A stretch of DNA of 64,000 nucleotides from Opisthorchis felineus (taxonomy: Eukaryota > Platyhelminthes > Trematoda > Opisthorchiida > Opisthorchiidae): contig SJOL01010054.1 in assembly GCA_004794785.1 (NCBI GenBank), positions 23,909 through 87,908 of the forward strand, in the 5' to 3' direction. Position numbers and translations under genes: made by a program. The notes beneath the pieces are model-generated. The model ran no database searches and was not told the DNA's origin. It saw only the letters and a list, made by a program, of their open reading frames with translations. Of the stretch, positions 1 to 31,059 are shown one piece after another; the stretch's first letter is position 1, and each line of letters opens with the position of its first letter.

Positions 1-3000
1 TTTTGCCCGCCACTTTCAAATCCTAATGATCGTACCTTGTCTCATCTGATATGTTCCCCATAAGAAAGAGCCCTTGTAATTTTGGTTCCCTACCCATGCC
101 GCCTCAGGCGTGTCCAAGTCTACTTCGATTAATGCCCACTCTTTATGTTGCCGTCCCTATTCCACGGAATTCCCAGTACCCACAAACGCCACCAGTCATG
201 CTCTTATTCTGACTGTAAATTTATGATCATGCCTGAAGGTATGCTACCCACTAGTTGGGAATAAACATCATTATCATTATAGGTACCTCTGTTGATTCTT
301 TCGATGTTTCGTCCGTCATTCCAAAATAGTGCGTCTTTGTCCACTTCTACTGTTCTCTAGGATTAATGGGAAGCATCTGGTTCCAGTTAAACTCTTGCGA
401 GAGATGTCAGGGTAATTAAAACATCTTCCTTGATTTTTGGGCAACCCCACCCTAGTCACCAGGAGTTCCGGAAAAAATCGGAGCACGTTCACTCCCGAAG
501 AGAGACTGCGCGCATACAGCACCAGTGTCAGCACTGAACTTAATGAATAACTATTTCAACGAAGGCCTGGCTCGTCCCTTTTTTCCGTCAGATATTTCCT
601 GAAACGTGCCAAAAGAGATATTCAATCAGTTCAAGTACTGCTGTTACGAGGTGGCCACCAGAGGCAAATCTATTGGAATTTGTATCCTCTACTGTCCAGA
701 GAAATCCTTATGTCAGCATTTTGGAAAAACTGAGGATACGATCCCAGAGAGACCATAGGCGATATCTCCCACCAGGTTTGCCGAGGCTGGGCTGCAATAT
801 GCAGCGAGGATAGAGGTTAAGCTTGCATATGGCAGGCTCTTGGACATTTGTTGTTACTAGCTTAGTGGGTTAGCGCAATTTCATGTATGCACCCACTATT
901 CATAGGGCTATGTTCATGCGTCTTTCATCAAAACTGTGTACATAGTACCAGAAAGAGCTAGGTGGGTGAGACCCTTCTCTAACCCAGAGCCGGGAGACTG
1001 CAGTGACGGGTCGAGTGAGGGGTTTTCTCCAAGTTCAGCCCACCTGCTGTCAACACTTTAAGTATTTGTCAGTGCAACTAATGTTCCATCTGCTTTAGTT
1101 TAAATTTTATTGGCCTGCCATTGAAGGAATGCGTCCGGCCTGAAGCCCATCCCCGAGTAACCAACGCAATTTCGGTTTTGATGCTCGTGTTCCGTATCCA
1201 GAGACTCCCTGTTGCAGTAGATGGCAGAATGCCCAAGTTGTTGCACTAGGATATGGATACCTCCACCGTCACTTCCACACCCATTGCTGCTCCCCGGTCC
1301 CACGAACGAGGTGTCCAATGGCCTCAAAGGTTTAAGTGATTTCCAAGTTTCTAAGTTCTTATGGGCTTCAGTATGTTGGGTGCTAGGGTTGTGCTGACCC
1401 CTGTCACTGAGTAAAAACGCTAGATGTAGTCTAATCTAGTAAGCTAGATCTAGGGCCTTCATGTTTTCCACGAAAACTGGAGCCACAGGTTCACAGATTC
1501 CTCCCGGCTAATAACCGCCGGATGCTTCCCATTGCTTCAGCGCAGAAGCCCTTCTGAGTGCCGTATGATCTGCCACATCTGCCAAGGAAGGAGAACACCT
1601 GATCGCACGTGCTGCGGGAGCCGGGTCGACCTTTATGCATGAAAGCCGTTCCTTAGCTAACAACCCTACGGTCCTTACAGTGTCCACGGTCCTTGCCCGT
1701 TCCATTTGTGTGAGAAATAAAAATATCTCATACGCTTGCTATGGGTAGCTCTGGTCTCATGCTCAGGAAAAGGTTTTCCGTGCAGCTGCTGGCTTACTGG
1801 CTAAATACGAACTGAATGATACAAATTGAGGGGTTCGCGAAGCTAAGGTGCTACACTGGTGGTCCAACGTTGCTTCTGCCCTTTCGTCTGGCAGGGGTCT
1901 TCCCCCCGTTTTTTCTGTTCTAGATATGGGATCGTCATATTCGACTTTTCTTAACCAGCGAGACGTCCTACGTCCCTTCTTAGGAAACCGAAATATGCAA
2001 ATGGTCCGACAGCAGGTCAGTAATGCTGCCAGGTTGGTTTGGTTTCGCGGTGGCTCTTTGGAATAGCCGAGTCTCCAGCGTGGTAATTAGGGTAGTTACG
2101 TTAACATAAGTGTTCCGGTGTAGTATACAAACCTTGCACTGTTCGCTGACCACACTCACACGGTCTGACCTGTCATAAGTAGGACGCAGTGGGTAGGTTT
2201 TCTATCCTCCTAGATGCTACCAGGGGGAACGGCGTGGCGGTCTCCATGGCTGTTCTACCGAATCCGTCCATTTTGAATACAGCGGCCCCTCTATGTTTTA
2301 CCGCAAATGTAGGCTGCCTTCAAAATGTTTCCCAATGCAGACTGTCTGGCGGAAATCTTCTCAGGCATTGAAGATAAATTATGAACAAACTGGCAATAAA
2401 GATCCAGAAGTAACAAACTTTGGCCTGCCCACCCCCCGAGCAACCTAGCCAGAGACAGTTTACCGGTGTTAGACAGAGTTCCAAACTTGCCCCTTCCACC
2501 ATTTGTCACTGCAGGAGTGGATAGCCGCAGCGTTAGGCTCACTACCGACAGGTCCGCCCTAATCATTTTTTCCTCTTTGGCCTTCAACCGGACAGAAAAT
2601 GGTGAGCACATGCTCAGATCGCCAACCCACCTGACTAACGCATACTAGGGTAAGTTACTGGTCATCTACTCGGTTTCACAGCGGTAACCTATCCATTTTC
2701 CTAAAAATTCTAAGCCTTTCCTTCCAGAAGTGTGAAGGTGAGTGCCGGCTCGTCACCGTCTTATTGAGAGCGTATACCGTTCTCCCCAAGCTGGCCACGA
2801 GAACCCAAGTTGAACTGTTCCTCGCAGGTTTCTAGGAGGTTGTTTCCAGTTGGATGTCAAATGTGTATCTTGCTTTCTAAGGCAAGCCTAATTGCACCCT
2901 ATTTAATCCCGATCCGGTTATCAGCAACGTTGACAACGGACGGAGCGTTGGCGCAGCTCAAGGTCACCAAACATTTTGCTGAGGAACCCCTGGATTCACA

Positions 3001-3239
3001 GATTGCCACACAGCATCGAGGCATTTGCCAGAGGTTTTCGGGTTTGCTCTTCCGGTTCAGAGGCTTCCGCTCTCCCAAAAAATATGAGCAGACAGTGCGT
3101 AGCACTGCTGTTCAAGGTCTCAGCGCAGGACAGTAGGACTACCAGCGGGAGGACTCACATAGACAGCATCAAAGTGATTTCAACTGAGTCCTGGATAGAG
3201 AGTGGCCAAATATCAGCTGCAGGTTAGTTCACGCAAAAA
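1..3239. other. No gene recognised (upstream flank)
   Basis: I see no domain, conserved exon or RNA gene here. Open frames are short (at most about 108 codons), overlap each other on both strands and show no family motif, so they look like chance. A good splice-donor-like ATG-GTGAGC occurs at 2599-2607, but a much closer first exon for calmodulin is available at 4762. Confidence 0.5.
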
Positions 3240-4290
3240 CTGTCCAAAATGAGAAAGTGTTCTGTCGTAGTAGCTTGCGCTCAAAATTGTCCGCGCCGTG
3301 TATCATTGGGATCGATATTGAAAACCTATGGACGAAACTTGTTCAGGCCTCATTGGAAGTGACCATGGTGTGGAGAGAATGATTCAAACGTCTAGAAACG
3401 CTTTTCATACTCAACGAGTTGGAGGCCGGCAGCCGTCCTAAGAGCTCCTTGGATGTGCTCAATGAGGGATACGTCTCTGTTGCGTTCTGAGCAAACAACC
3501 TGGTTGGTGTATTCAAGAAACCCTGTGACCCGGGTTCCATAGATAATCTGGAGGTCCATGCGACGAAGGCGTGCTCAATGTCAAAAGAACGGCGGGTGCC
3601 TTTTGAAGCGTATTCCGTTGGAGGTGAGATATATACGCCTGTGGAGAGCCAGAAACCCTTTGAGCATCAAGCTTCTTAATGTTTTCTGGTTTATTCTGAT
3701 CGTGCCCGACGAAGGCTTTCTCTGAATGACCTCTGAACGACATATGGACGCACTTTCGTCATTCGGAGGAAGGCACCGGTCCCGCTCCCACTGCTTTGGG
3801 GCATCGAAATAGATTTTTGCTTCGCTGACATTGGAACTTCATGATTTCAGAGCATCTGCAAAAACAGACATGAACTTCAAAGAGTATCCGATAGGTGCCT
3901 GGAGTAGATTATGAGAGGAGCGTCCCTAAGCGTCCCTTCGGAGGCTAATAGAGACGTGCAGAAAAGGAGTACGTTGGTCCGACCTTCCCTCGGAGCGTTC
4001 TACTTAAAGGAGAGCCTTAATCCAGCACAGGATCTCTCCTTGAACTCCGTAAGACTCCAGTTCGTGAGGCATTGGGATGTGTCGAGCTCTTTTTGAGATG
4101 TCCAGGACTACGAGCATGTTCGTCACGCGAAAACAGTTGGAGAGGGATCCATTCCGCACGGGGGATATCAAAGTGTTACTGGTGTGGTGATTTAGAATGG
4201 CCTGCATTAGAATGCGTTCCATAACATTGAAGTGTGCCAGTGAGGCTAGTGAGCCTGCGGATAATAGGTACCTGTTGCCGGGGGCCATAA
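3240..4290 (-). mobile_element. CR1-like LINE remnant (reverse transcriptase, 3' part)
   Basis: On the minus strand, 4288-4004 reads through a CR1-type reverse-transcriptase segment: VMERILMQAILNH, then ISPVRNGSLSN, VTNMLV and the tail LESYGVQGEILCWI. Further 3', about 3570-3360 gives IYGTRVTGFLEYTNQVV, then SLIEHIQGALRTAAGLQ and VEYEKRF; about 3322-3243 gives VFNIDPNDTRRG and ATTTEHF. These in order match the C-terminal half of CR1-like non-LTR retrotransposons known from flukes. The frame is broken by shifts and stops and the catalytic palm between about 3600 and 4000 is not readable, so it is a dead 5'-truncated copy. It lies head-to-head just upstream of calmodulin. Family assignment is from recalled motif patterns. 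Confidence 0.75.
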
Positions 4291-4687
4291 TTTTTCTGGC
4301 TAAGTGCTATCTATTGAGAAGTCCAGAGCTTCGATACCCACCAGCACTTCACTATACACTTTTCTATATAAAGAAAAAGATGGTTGAAACTGCGAATATG
4401 GAAGAAGTGGAGAATATATAAAACTTATAATACAAAAGAGTTCATTCACGAAACCAGGAAGAGATGCAGATATAAATCGCAATTTCCGCCGATATAATGT
4501 AGTAATGCCGTTGTGCATATCACCTGCAAGCCAAAGAAGCTACGGAAACCATGAGATTACTTCACAACGAATATTGCGAGAAGTGTATCAGGCATGAAAC
4601 TGTAACCTACCCTGATCCGCCAGAATCCCCGAATTCACCTATGGTCTTCAAGTCCCTGAAAACCATCAGATCCATGATCCGAATTTG

Positions 4688-4696
4688 TTTATATAC
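4688..4696 (+). promoter_or_regulatory. TATA-like sequence upstream of calmodulin
   Basis: The run TTTATATAC lies about 66 bp upstream of the proposed initiator ATG at 4762, a fitting distance for a core promoter with a short 5' UTR. A second, stronger-looking TATATAAAG lies at 4365-4373. The transcription start cannot be seen from sequence, and trans-splicing of a leader onto the mRNA is also possible in flatworms. Confidence 0.3.
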
Positions 4697-4761
4697 GTCA
4701 CTTTTGCTATTGGGCTCGTTACGGGTTATCGTGGTGTTTTTCGTGCTCCTGTTTTTGTGCG

Positions 4762-23039
<18,278 letters not shown>

Positions 23040-26000
23040 GCTAACTTCCACACCTTCCTCACCAGTGATGTCATCCCCTGGCGACCATCTCGCAACCACT
23101 CACTACCCTTCACCTGCTCCACCTCACGCTAATCCCTTTCTTCGGGGAACTTTTCATGCACCTGTCTCGTATTCATTCATCCTCTTTTGCACACAAACAC
23201 GCACATTGATTGAACTGTAGGAGTGAAGGGAGTCCACTGTTGATGCATCCATACTGATTTAAGCGTGTCATTTTTGTCGTTTTCCATCAGATACTGTATT
23301 TTCCAACAATACTTCGCCTATCGTTTCCTCGTTCGATCACCATGCTCTAGTTTTTTGTGCTCCCGAAAATACTTGTTTTTCCTTCTCTGTGACGCGCTGG
23401 CACTCGACGGCCACCACACTCAAGTCGTTGCATCGTCGTGCATTTTTGGTCGAACTCATCTGGCATTTATGCCACTTGTGTGCTGAACGGCTCGTTCATT
23501 CTGTTGTTCCTAACAATCCAGTTCCTCTTCTGGACATGTTGCATTCCACTCCGGTTTGTGATAAATTGCTCACTACCAGAATCAATACCCCACGGCCGTC
23601 ATTTGTTTGCAGAATGGTCACATCCGTATCGATCGTGCTGATCGTGATCGCTTCTGTCGTCATATACCAACAACTGGCAGTGACGTATTATGTTTTCCTC
23701 TTGCCGTCCCTTTATTCCTTCTTGATTACTCATTCCTACTCTGCTATCGAGCCATTTTGTCGTATAGAGTCTGGTGTAGGTATGAATGGAGACTGGTTCT
23801 TCTCTGCTCCTCTGTCCCTTTCCCGTCCGCCACACTCTGTTATGTAAACTTACTTCCATGTGCGGCCAATTTGCTCCCAGCGAATATCTTGCGTCTCCGG
23901 AAATCTTGCTTGCTCTCTCCACTTAGTCTACTCATTGTTAGTTACTACTGCGAAATTGTGGCTAGTTGTTTCGCTGTCTATTCTGATACTCACAAAGAAG
24001 GCCAGCAGCTATAGCGCTGCTCGGTCCTGACTTGGCAGTAATGATTAGGTAGCAGGACACCACATGTTTCCGCTCGGACTAATTGTTTGATCTGCTGCTA
24101 CCGTTTTGCATGGCTGTTGCGACTTACATGCAAAGTTCTGTTCAGAGTCATGGTGCATGCCTACGGTGCTATCCACAGTGCACTGTGATTCCCTCTGAAG
24201 AGTACCAGAGGGCGGTTTCCCGCAGTATCGGTTTTTTAATGTTTAATTTCCTCTAGGGAAGAACGCTTGACCAAAAATCAGCCTGTCCAGATGGGGTCTA
24301 CTACAGATGGCTTTGGTCATCAAATCTGGTATCACCCTCAGGAACCCCTTGCCTGCTGACAGGTTTTACTCTGCAACGAACACTGAATGTGTTTGATTAG
24401 GTTGTCGGCCCATCCCCGATGGGTAGTTTTCAGCCACAACTTAGCCGTACTGTTGATAGCCCCCCTTTTAAAAAAACCCCGGTAGGATCAATGGGATACC
24501 AGTACTGGATGAATGTCTGCAGCTTCAAATTGGCATCGTCAGTGACCTGTATGCAACCGCGTTAGCCGGGAAGTGATAGGTGGCTGCCCGTCAACAGACA
24601 AAAGATGAAATATCAAGTAACATTATTCTCATGGTACCGTGTCATTGCAATACTAAGGGAGGAAATTCTGGTCTTATCCGTTCTATTTTCGTACAAACCT
24701 ATCGTTTTTGCTTCTACTCAGGTGTAGATGCGAGAAAATGAACAGTGATTGTGAATAGACTAACCCAATCGGAAATTCAACGTAGTATCCCCGTCGTTGA
24801 ATACATTTGAACGTTTATACTTCAATTCGTCTTGATGGAACGACTGGTACAAGGTCGATGAAGCTTAGAAGCGGTCGAACAACTAACAAAGCAATGCTGG
24901 ATAAATTAATGAGGGTTTGCGGTGTGATAATAGTCAAGAAGGCCTAATCTTATTCAAGTACGGGTAAACGATATTTGGTCCTAGAAGAGATTCGCTGTAC
25001 CCACTGGCTTCGATTACCGTATGGTTTAGTTTCTCGGAACAACTGTTCAAGGATCCATGCTATTGTTTTATCGAACATCCTGACGGTTTAACCCACATTC
25101 TCACCCGCCTGCACGCCACGGTTGCTATGTTTAGTGTTCGGTCGGTCCGGTGGATGTGATTTCTCCATAATTTCATTGTGTGGGAACTTCGTGTCACAAG
25201 CTGTCGCCGTGATGTCTGTACGCTGGGTTCATTTGACATATCCAGTGTGACAAATGACTAGCGCAGTCTGTTTCCTTGTTTATTCACTTAACAGCACTTT
25301 TGATATCCTCTACTAAGTTATCGCTTCCTAGGTCATGTGATAACTCCAGTCCTTTGAAATTGTAGGCAGTACTAAGCTGCTAATTTACACTGTTCTGTTA
25401 TGAAACTGTACAACCACTATTGTTTAGGGTCGTCTCGATCCCTTCTTGTGGGCACTGTCCTGCTACCGCCATTTCTCAAGCATTCCACACCTTACCCTCC
25501 CCTTCGTTCAACTGGCTCTTGTTTAACATTAGTACTACAATATATTCAGCATTTTTTATCTATACAAATCCTCCCAATCCTGGAACGTCCCTCTTTCAAG
25601 AGTTTTGGGTATTTACAACCGAATGCTTAGTGATGATTATGGTGTATTTCGGCCAATTCCTGATTATTTGCGCATCGGCCGGCTTTGTCGCGTTGTAGGT
25701 AACGTAAACAAGACCTAGTGTAGAGATTTGTCCTCAAGGACAAGCCAGTGGCTTCGCTCGCACACTTCAGAGACAAAACCAGCACGCTGTTCCTAACTCG
25801 TAAACACAGATGTAGACACCGTATCAGTTTGGCCATCGGTCAGTGCAACAAGCCCAACGCCCTGGGCCCGAGACAGAGTTGCTTGCTTTTATTCCGTATT
25901 TTTCGTCAAAAACATCGTTGTGGCATCGCATCAGCACTGTGAACACTTACTAACCTACGAGTTCCTGAGTCGGAATGAACATCAGAGGACAGCAGCCCGC

Positions 26001-28650
26001 TACCGAGCGAAACAGTGTCCTCTTAGTGCGATTATTCTAGCCTCAGTGGACTGTGTTTACTCTATCTTGCCCGGTTGAACGGAGTGTCTGCTTACCGTGG
26101 GAATCTAAATAAAATGCTAATGGAGAAAAAACATCCCTTACCAAGGGGTCTATTTCATTCGAGGGGCTCGGAGGAACCCTGCAGGCTACTATTTAGTTAT
26201 GCACCTCTTTGAAGCTATCTGCCTGTTATAAGGTTGCTTCGATGTGGTCCTTATTCCCAAATAACGAATGACATCTTTCTGGTACTGCCTTGTGAAACAG
26301 GCGCCAGCCCCGAGTGCAAGGCACTGGGCTAGCTGAAGAATTACAGATACTGGCCAATCTGAACTGGATGTTCCAGTTTTCCGTCAAGAGGTCGAGTGGA
26401 AATCGTGTCAAATGTAAGCTTCGATTCTTTCCTGCAAGTCACTGGTGAGTGGATGGATAGAAAAATCGGATTCGATGTTGCAGTCCTACTCATTAGTTCA
26501 GTGTCCACACAGAGATACCCTAAGCCGTGTGTTATTATTTGATTCACCTGTTCTTCAGGTACGCCTTGTAACCGAGGCCATTTTGAGCTTATATCAGTCA
26601 CATAAATACAGGTTTTGGGTGTACAGGAACCGGTCGACTCATATCAGGCAAAAGCCACTGGTGAATTCCCGATCAAATCCTCAGTCTGCCAAACGAGCTC
26701 ACTCGGTTCCATACCGGTCTACCTGATCCTTCTCAGTCGGACTGACCGGTAGACGACGTCTAGTTTGTTCATTGTCAAGTAGATAGCTATTTCTGCTTAG
26801 TAAGGGTTATATTCCGGCTTTTCATATAAGGTTCCCGTTCGCTGGGTGCCTACTGCGTGTTAACAGAAATGCACTTCCCAACTGTTGAAGGCGATGCAGT
26901 GAACATGGCATTTCTGAGTACTCGTCGTCCTTGAGAAGGACTCATTCTCCTGCCCAGAATTTTCACATTGAGCGGATTAGTCAGTACCAGCAATGCCAAC
27001 CGCAGATAATCGATGGGGCTAAACTTGGCACCTGGAAATTGTGGCTTGGCATAGCCAAACAAATATCAGTAAGCATATCAGACGTTCTTTGAACTTCCGA
27101 TTTCCGGTCTCTGCTAAGCCGAAACTGTCAAACTTTCCTGTTGAATTTGGTATTTTACCCGTCAAACTTATGGCAGTTTTCGAGGAACCGGAACACTGCG
27201 GTCCATATAGGGAAAGGAACAGACGGTAAGTATGTCACTCACGGATTCACCCACACCCCGCGGATTTTCCTGGTCCTGCCTAATCTAAGTACGGCTTCTG
27301 TGCGTTGATCTCTAGAAAGAAACGCGAGTTTCTAGCTGCTTATCTGATTGTCCTGTCTGCGATATTTGAAGCCGAACGCTTCCTGATGGACTGGTAGGTG
27401 ATGGAGCCAACACGGGGTCACACTGCTCTCTATTTCAAAGTGCCTTTCACCATTGTGGTCCCTCGGATAAGTCTTTACATGGTGATGAAGTGCTGGCTCC
27501 CCAACAAGTTCAACTTTTTAGGGCACATGGTCCAAATGGAGATTTTGCTCCCCTTGACTGTGTCTCGGTAAGATGGGTTTGTTCTTGTTTTTCGCCATAT
27601 AGGAGGACAGTGAGATGGATCCAGTCCACTTAGCCCGACACTGGACTGTGCTTCGTTCAAACCACTTGGTGAGTACACCCTAGAAGTCGTCCAACTATAG
27701 CATACCTAATCACTGTGGAACCTACCGTTGAGTTCCTGCGATCCTGTGCAATATTACACCAATAGTGCACTTTTCATGCCCCCCCCCCTCACCTTAGACG
27801 AGCGCCGTCTTGGGAGATGAGCGGATTCACCGTGTACTCATTACAACGGACACGCATTTGTCCGAGAAAACTAGTGTTGTTTATACACTGTGCCTCCCGT
27901 AATTTGTTTTTAGGTTCGATACAATGGGCCCGTTGTTTTCCTGTGCGTTAAACAAGCCATCCGGGATTCGTACCTGATGCGTTACACACTGACGTCATTA
28001 CAGTACTTGCCACCAAAGTTCGGGCTGATAGAACAGCGTCTATCGCGGTTAAGACTTGTTAGGTACGAGTTGTTGGCTATCAGTGTTTTTCCGAACGGCT
28101 CAGATCGCTGAGGACTTGCGAATGTTTTGACATTTTAATTACGTTTTTATACAGCCCACAACATTGTTTGGGGCACAAATGCACTCACGCCATTTCTACC
28201 GCATTGAAAAAATTTGATTCAATCGGCGAGCAACCCAAGTCCAAATGGAGTTTAGACTGGGGAATTAGTGGGTTCTTTCACTCGGGTTTGCTTCATACGA
28301 TCGGTCTACTGTACCGCCAGCCACCAACGTCAATTCGTAGGCTGATTAGTGAAGGTGACGCTCAATCGCTTGTTAGGGTTGGTTGCGTTCCCGACTGACA
28401 GTCGAAACCCACCCCGATCAGCAACTGTGGTCAGGCCCAGCTGGAGCTGACTAGAGGATTTCTTGTCAGAGGCAAACATGAGCCGATACAGTTCTTAGTC
28501 ATTCTCTGTGGCGGATGAATTAGTTTTCTAATTGATCGGCAAATTGCGCCCGAGTTCCCGAAATTGGTGATACCGAGAGGTGAAGAAACATAAGCATGAT
28601 CGGCGACGATAACCATCCAAAGTTGTCTTTACTGAGGGAAGCTACTCATA
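23040..28650. other. No gene recognised (downstream of calmodulin)
   Basis: The first kilobase may be 3' UTR of calmodulin form B; it is pyrimidine-rich on the + strand, which explains open frames there of up to 152 codons. The first canonical AATAAA is at 26,108-26,113. A C-run lies at about 27,780-27,789. No domain or transposon motif is seen. Confidence 0.45.
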
Positions 28651-28663
28651 AGGTCGCTGAAAA

Positions 28664-28708
28664 CAGCCAACGACCGGTTTCGCCCTTCTAGGGGTTCATC
28701 AGGTAGAC
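28664..28708 (-). ncRNA. Hammerhead ribozyme motif (type I, short stem III)
   Basis: Minus strand, 5' to 3': stem I strand GUCUAC, core CUGAUGA (28,702-28,696), stem II CCC/GGG with loop CUAGAA, core GAAA (28,681-28,678), stem III ACC/GGU with no loop, cleavage-site C17, and stem I return strand GUUGGC. Stem I pairs at five of six positions, one of them G-U. Predicted cleavage is between 28,672 and 28,671. The self-complementary ACCGGU suggests action as a dimer, as known for minimal hammerheads of Penelope-like elements and retrozymes. One flaw: the pair next to the core in stem II is A-C, not G-C, which may lower activity. No element ORF is recognised nearby. Confidence 0.65.
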
Positions 28709-28719
28709 GCAGTCCCCGA

Positions 28720-31055
28720 GTTTTCGTCAACCTTATTTTCGACTTGAACCCGAAATTGTGAAAAAATTCGGCAGTTACACTCACTTGCATACCAAGTTGG
28801 TTTTCACGGGGGGGCTCACCGAAATCCCTCGTTTATGATACTGTTAATTTAATCTGGACTGATCTCACGGTCGTGCTCCAGTTCAGACATGTGGGAAAGC
28901 TGTGTGAGGCAGGAACGTGGGATCAGAAATGACCGCAAACAGATTATGAAGCATGGTTAATTTTGCGCTGTTTTATATGTCAGAGTGCCTCGGTCTTGTG
29001 ACCTGGATTGTTTCCAACCGTATGATCAATATGAAACAAATCGACTAGCGTTTAGACGCAGCGCTGTCTCGGTGGTTCATGGTGAATGGATAAGTGTGCG
29101 ACCGCGAACGGATTAGTGACATATCTGATGCCAGGCGCGCCACTTCCAGCTTGACGGCGTCTCCCACAGGCCCTTGTAGATCAATATACCACAGTGGCCC
29201 ATTCCTATGATCTTTCGGAGTGCTGTTGTGTTTTCATCTACCCGTCTAAGATTGCGGGATGGGGAGAAGAGTGACACAACACGTAAAACAGCATGTGGCA
29301 CCGAGTGACCCAATTTTCTGTTGATTTGTCAGCTCTCCATTAGATGATTGGTGTCGGCTTGCTCTTAGCGGAGAGTAGTTTTGCATCCGGATGAGAATGT
29401 GATGTATCTTCTGTTGCTCCGTGAGTTGAAGATCGCCCTTTGGAATTTAAATGCCCTATCCCTATTTCTGGGTGAGACAGTCTTAGCATCCATCAAATGT
29501 CACACCACGGATCAAAGTTCTCAATTTTCTCTGGACGAATTGTGGGCATTGGTTTGCGCTGTGATGTCAGTCCAAAGATACCTAATTTCGGCCATCTGGG
29601 AGGCAAACGTTGTACATCATGTTGTTTGTAGCAAGAGAGGATGTGACGATGGTTAACCCAAGAGCATGCTAACTTGCGCCGTACACGCTGCACCTCTAGA
29701 CACTGTCCAGTTATCCGGAAGGAAGTTTTGGCCTTTGCTACTGCCTGAATTTGGCATATTTGCCATATGTGTTACTAGTTAGCCCGAGGAAAAGGCACGA
29801 CCACCTTGGCCTGTTTGTGTCACCTAAAAATGGCGTAGATTAAACGAGGGTGGTCGGTCGTTGCTGCACCTATTGAATTTTCGACACGCCCCATTCATGG
29901 TGGCGTTGCCAAAACATACCTACAGGCTGTGGGCAGGTATACATTGGCAAAAATTGGGTGCATGTGGAGTTGCTCTCGTGTTCCTCTGTTCAGCGACCGC
30001 CGCTACAATGGTCTTCTAATTCCACGGAATATGATCATTATTTTGTCAAACCTCTGTCGAAAAATTCTGGTCCCCTTTGTGATGTCAGTGGTATTGCCAC
30101 TGTCTTTGAAAGCGATGAAATTCCCTATCCAGCAGCGCATAAACCTGCTTCATTCCGTACATCTTCAATCTAACTGCTGGTGTTTCGCTTTCTGAGTTGA
30201 CCTCAATTGATTATATTAATCCTCTTTTCTGTGCATTCCTCAGCCTGCCGAATGCAACGGTTGAGGATGAAATTCCTTAAGCATGTTACAAGGTAGCCGG
30301 TGATGTTCGATCCCAATGCAGCTGACTTCTCTTTGTCCGGTACAAACCGGTTAGAATCAACATCTGTTGATTCTCACTTGTCAGACCCACCGTGAAAAAC
30401 TGGCTGTCCACCAGTAACTATGGTGTGCTGTCTTTGTGCTTGTCAGAAAGGCGATCTTGTAAAATTTTGGCCTGTTCTAGAACGGATTCCTACCATAATT
30501 TGCTTTACATCTGGTTTGGCAGTTACGCACTAAACGTGACCGATTTGATGTAGGTTTCCTACTGACAGCCATATCTGTCGGGACCGAACTTCTCAAAAGG
30601 TATCTTCCATTCAATGGCCCATCTAGGCGTGGACTCTGGCAGTCTGACAGGACGAAATGGGGAATTAGACTAGGCATCGTTTCGGCACCAAGACTGTTAA
30701 ATATGGAGCCAAGGAAGGACATCGCATTTGTTACATCCTCCAATACTCCGACCGTCATGTGACCGTCGTCTTGTTCTCCTTAGTCCTGCTGAAAATGTGG
30801 GATTGAAATACTGTTTTGGGATCCTCCGCACGACCTGTTGAGTAGTTGGTGATTCCGAATAACCACGAAACGGCAAATCGAATTCCTTAGCGGTCGTTGT
30901 CATATTGAGTGGTTCGATATGCCTGTTCGTATCACACGGAGTAAATTTTTCAAGCCCGAATTCCGTACTGAAGCCCCAGCGAAAGCGCAAACCATGTCCA
31001 CTCTAGTTTATCAGCTGTAAACCATGTGCCAATGATTCGTTGAATCCAGCTGCTA
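28720..31055. other. No gene recognised
   Basis: Only short overlapping frames on both strands; no domain, repeat or RNA motif that I can name. Confidence 0.4.
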
Positions 31056-31059
31056 TAGT

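Noticed and set aside
2599..2607. ATG followed by GTGAGC as calmodulin exon 1
   Set aside because: It would need a 2.2-kb first intron spanning the CR1 remnant. The ATG at 4762 gives a 40-bp intron with a branch-like CTAAC and acceptor, matching the 37-bp neighbour. Kept only as an alternative start.
23389..23847. 152-codon open frame on +
   Set aside because: It lies in pyrimidine-rich DNA where several overlapping frames are open at once; no domain and no splice pattern support it.
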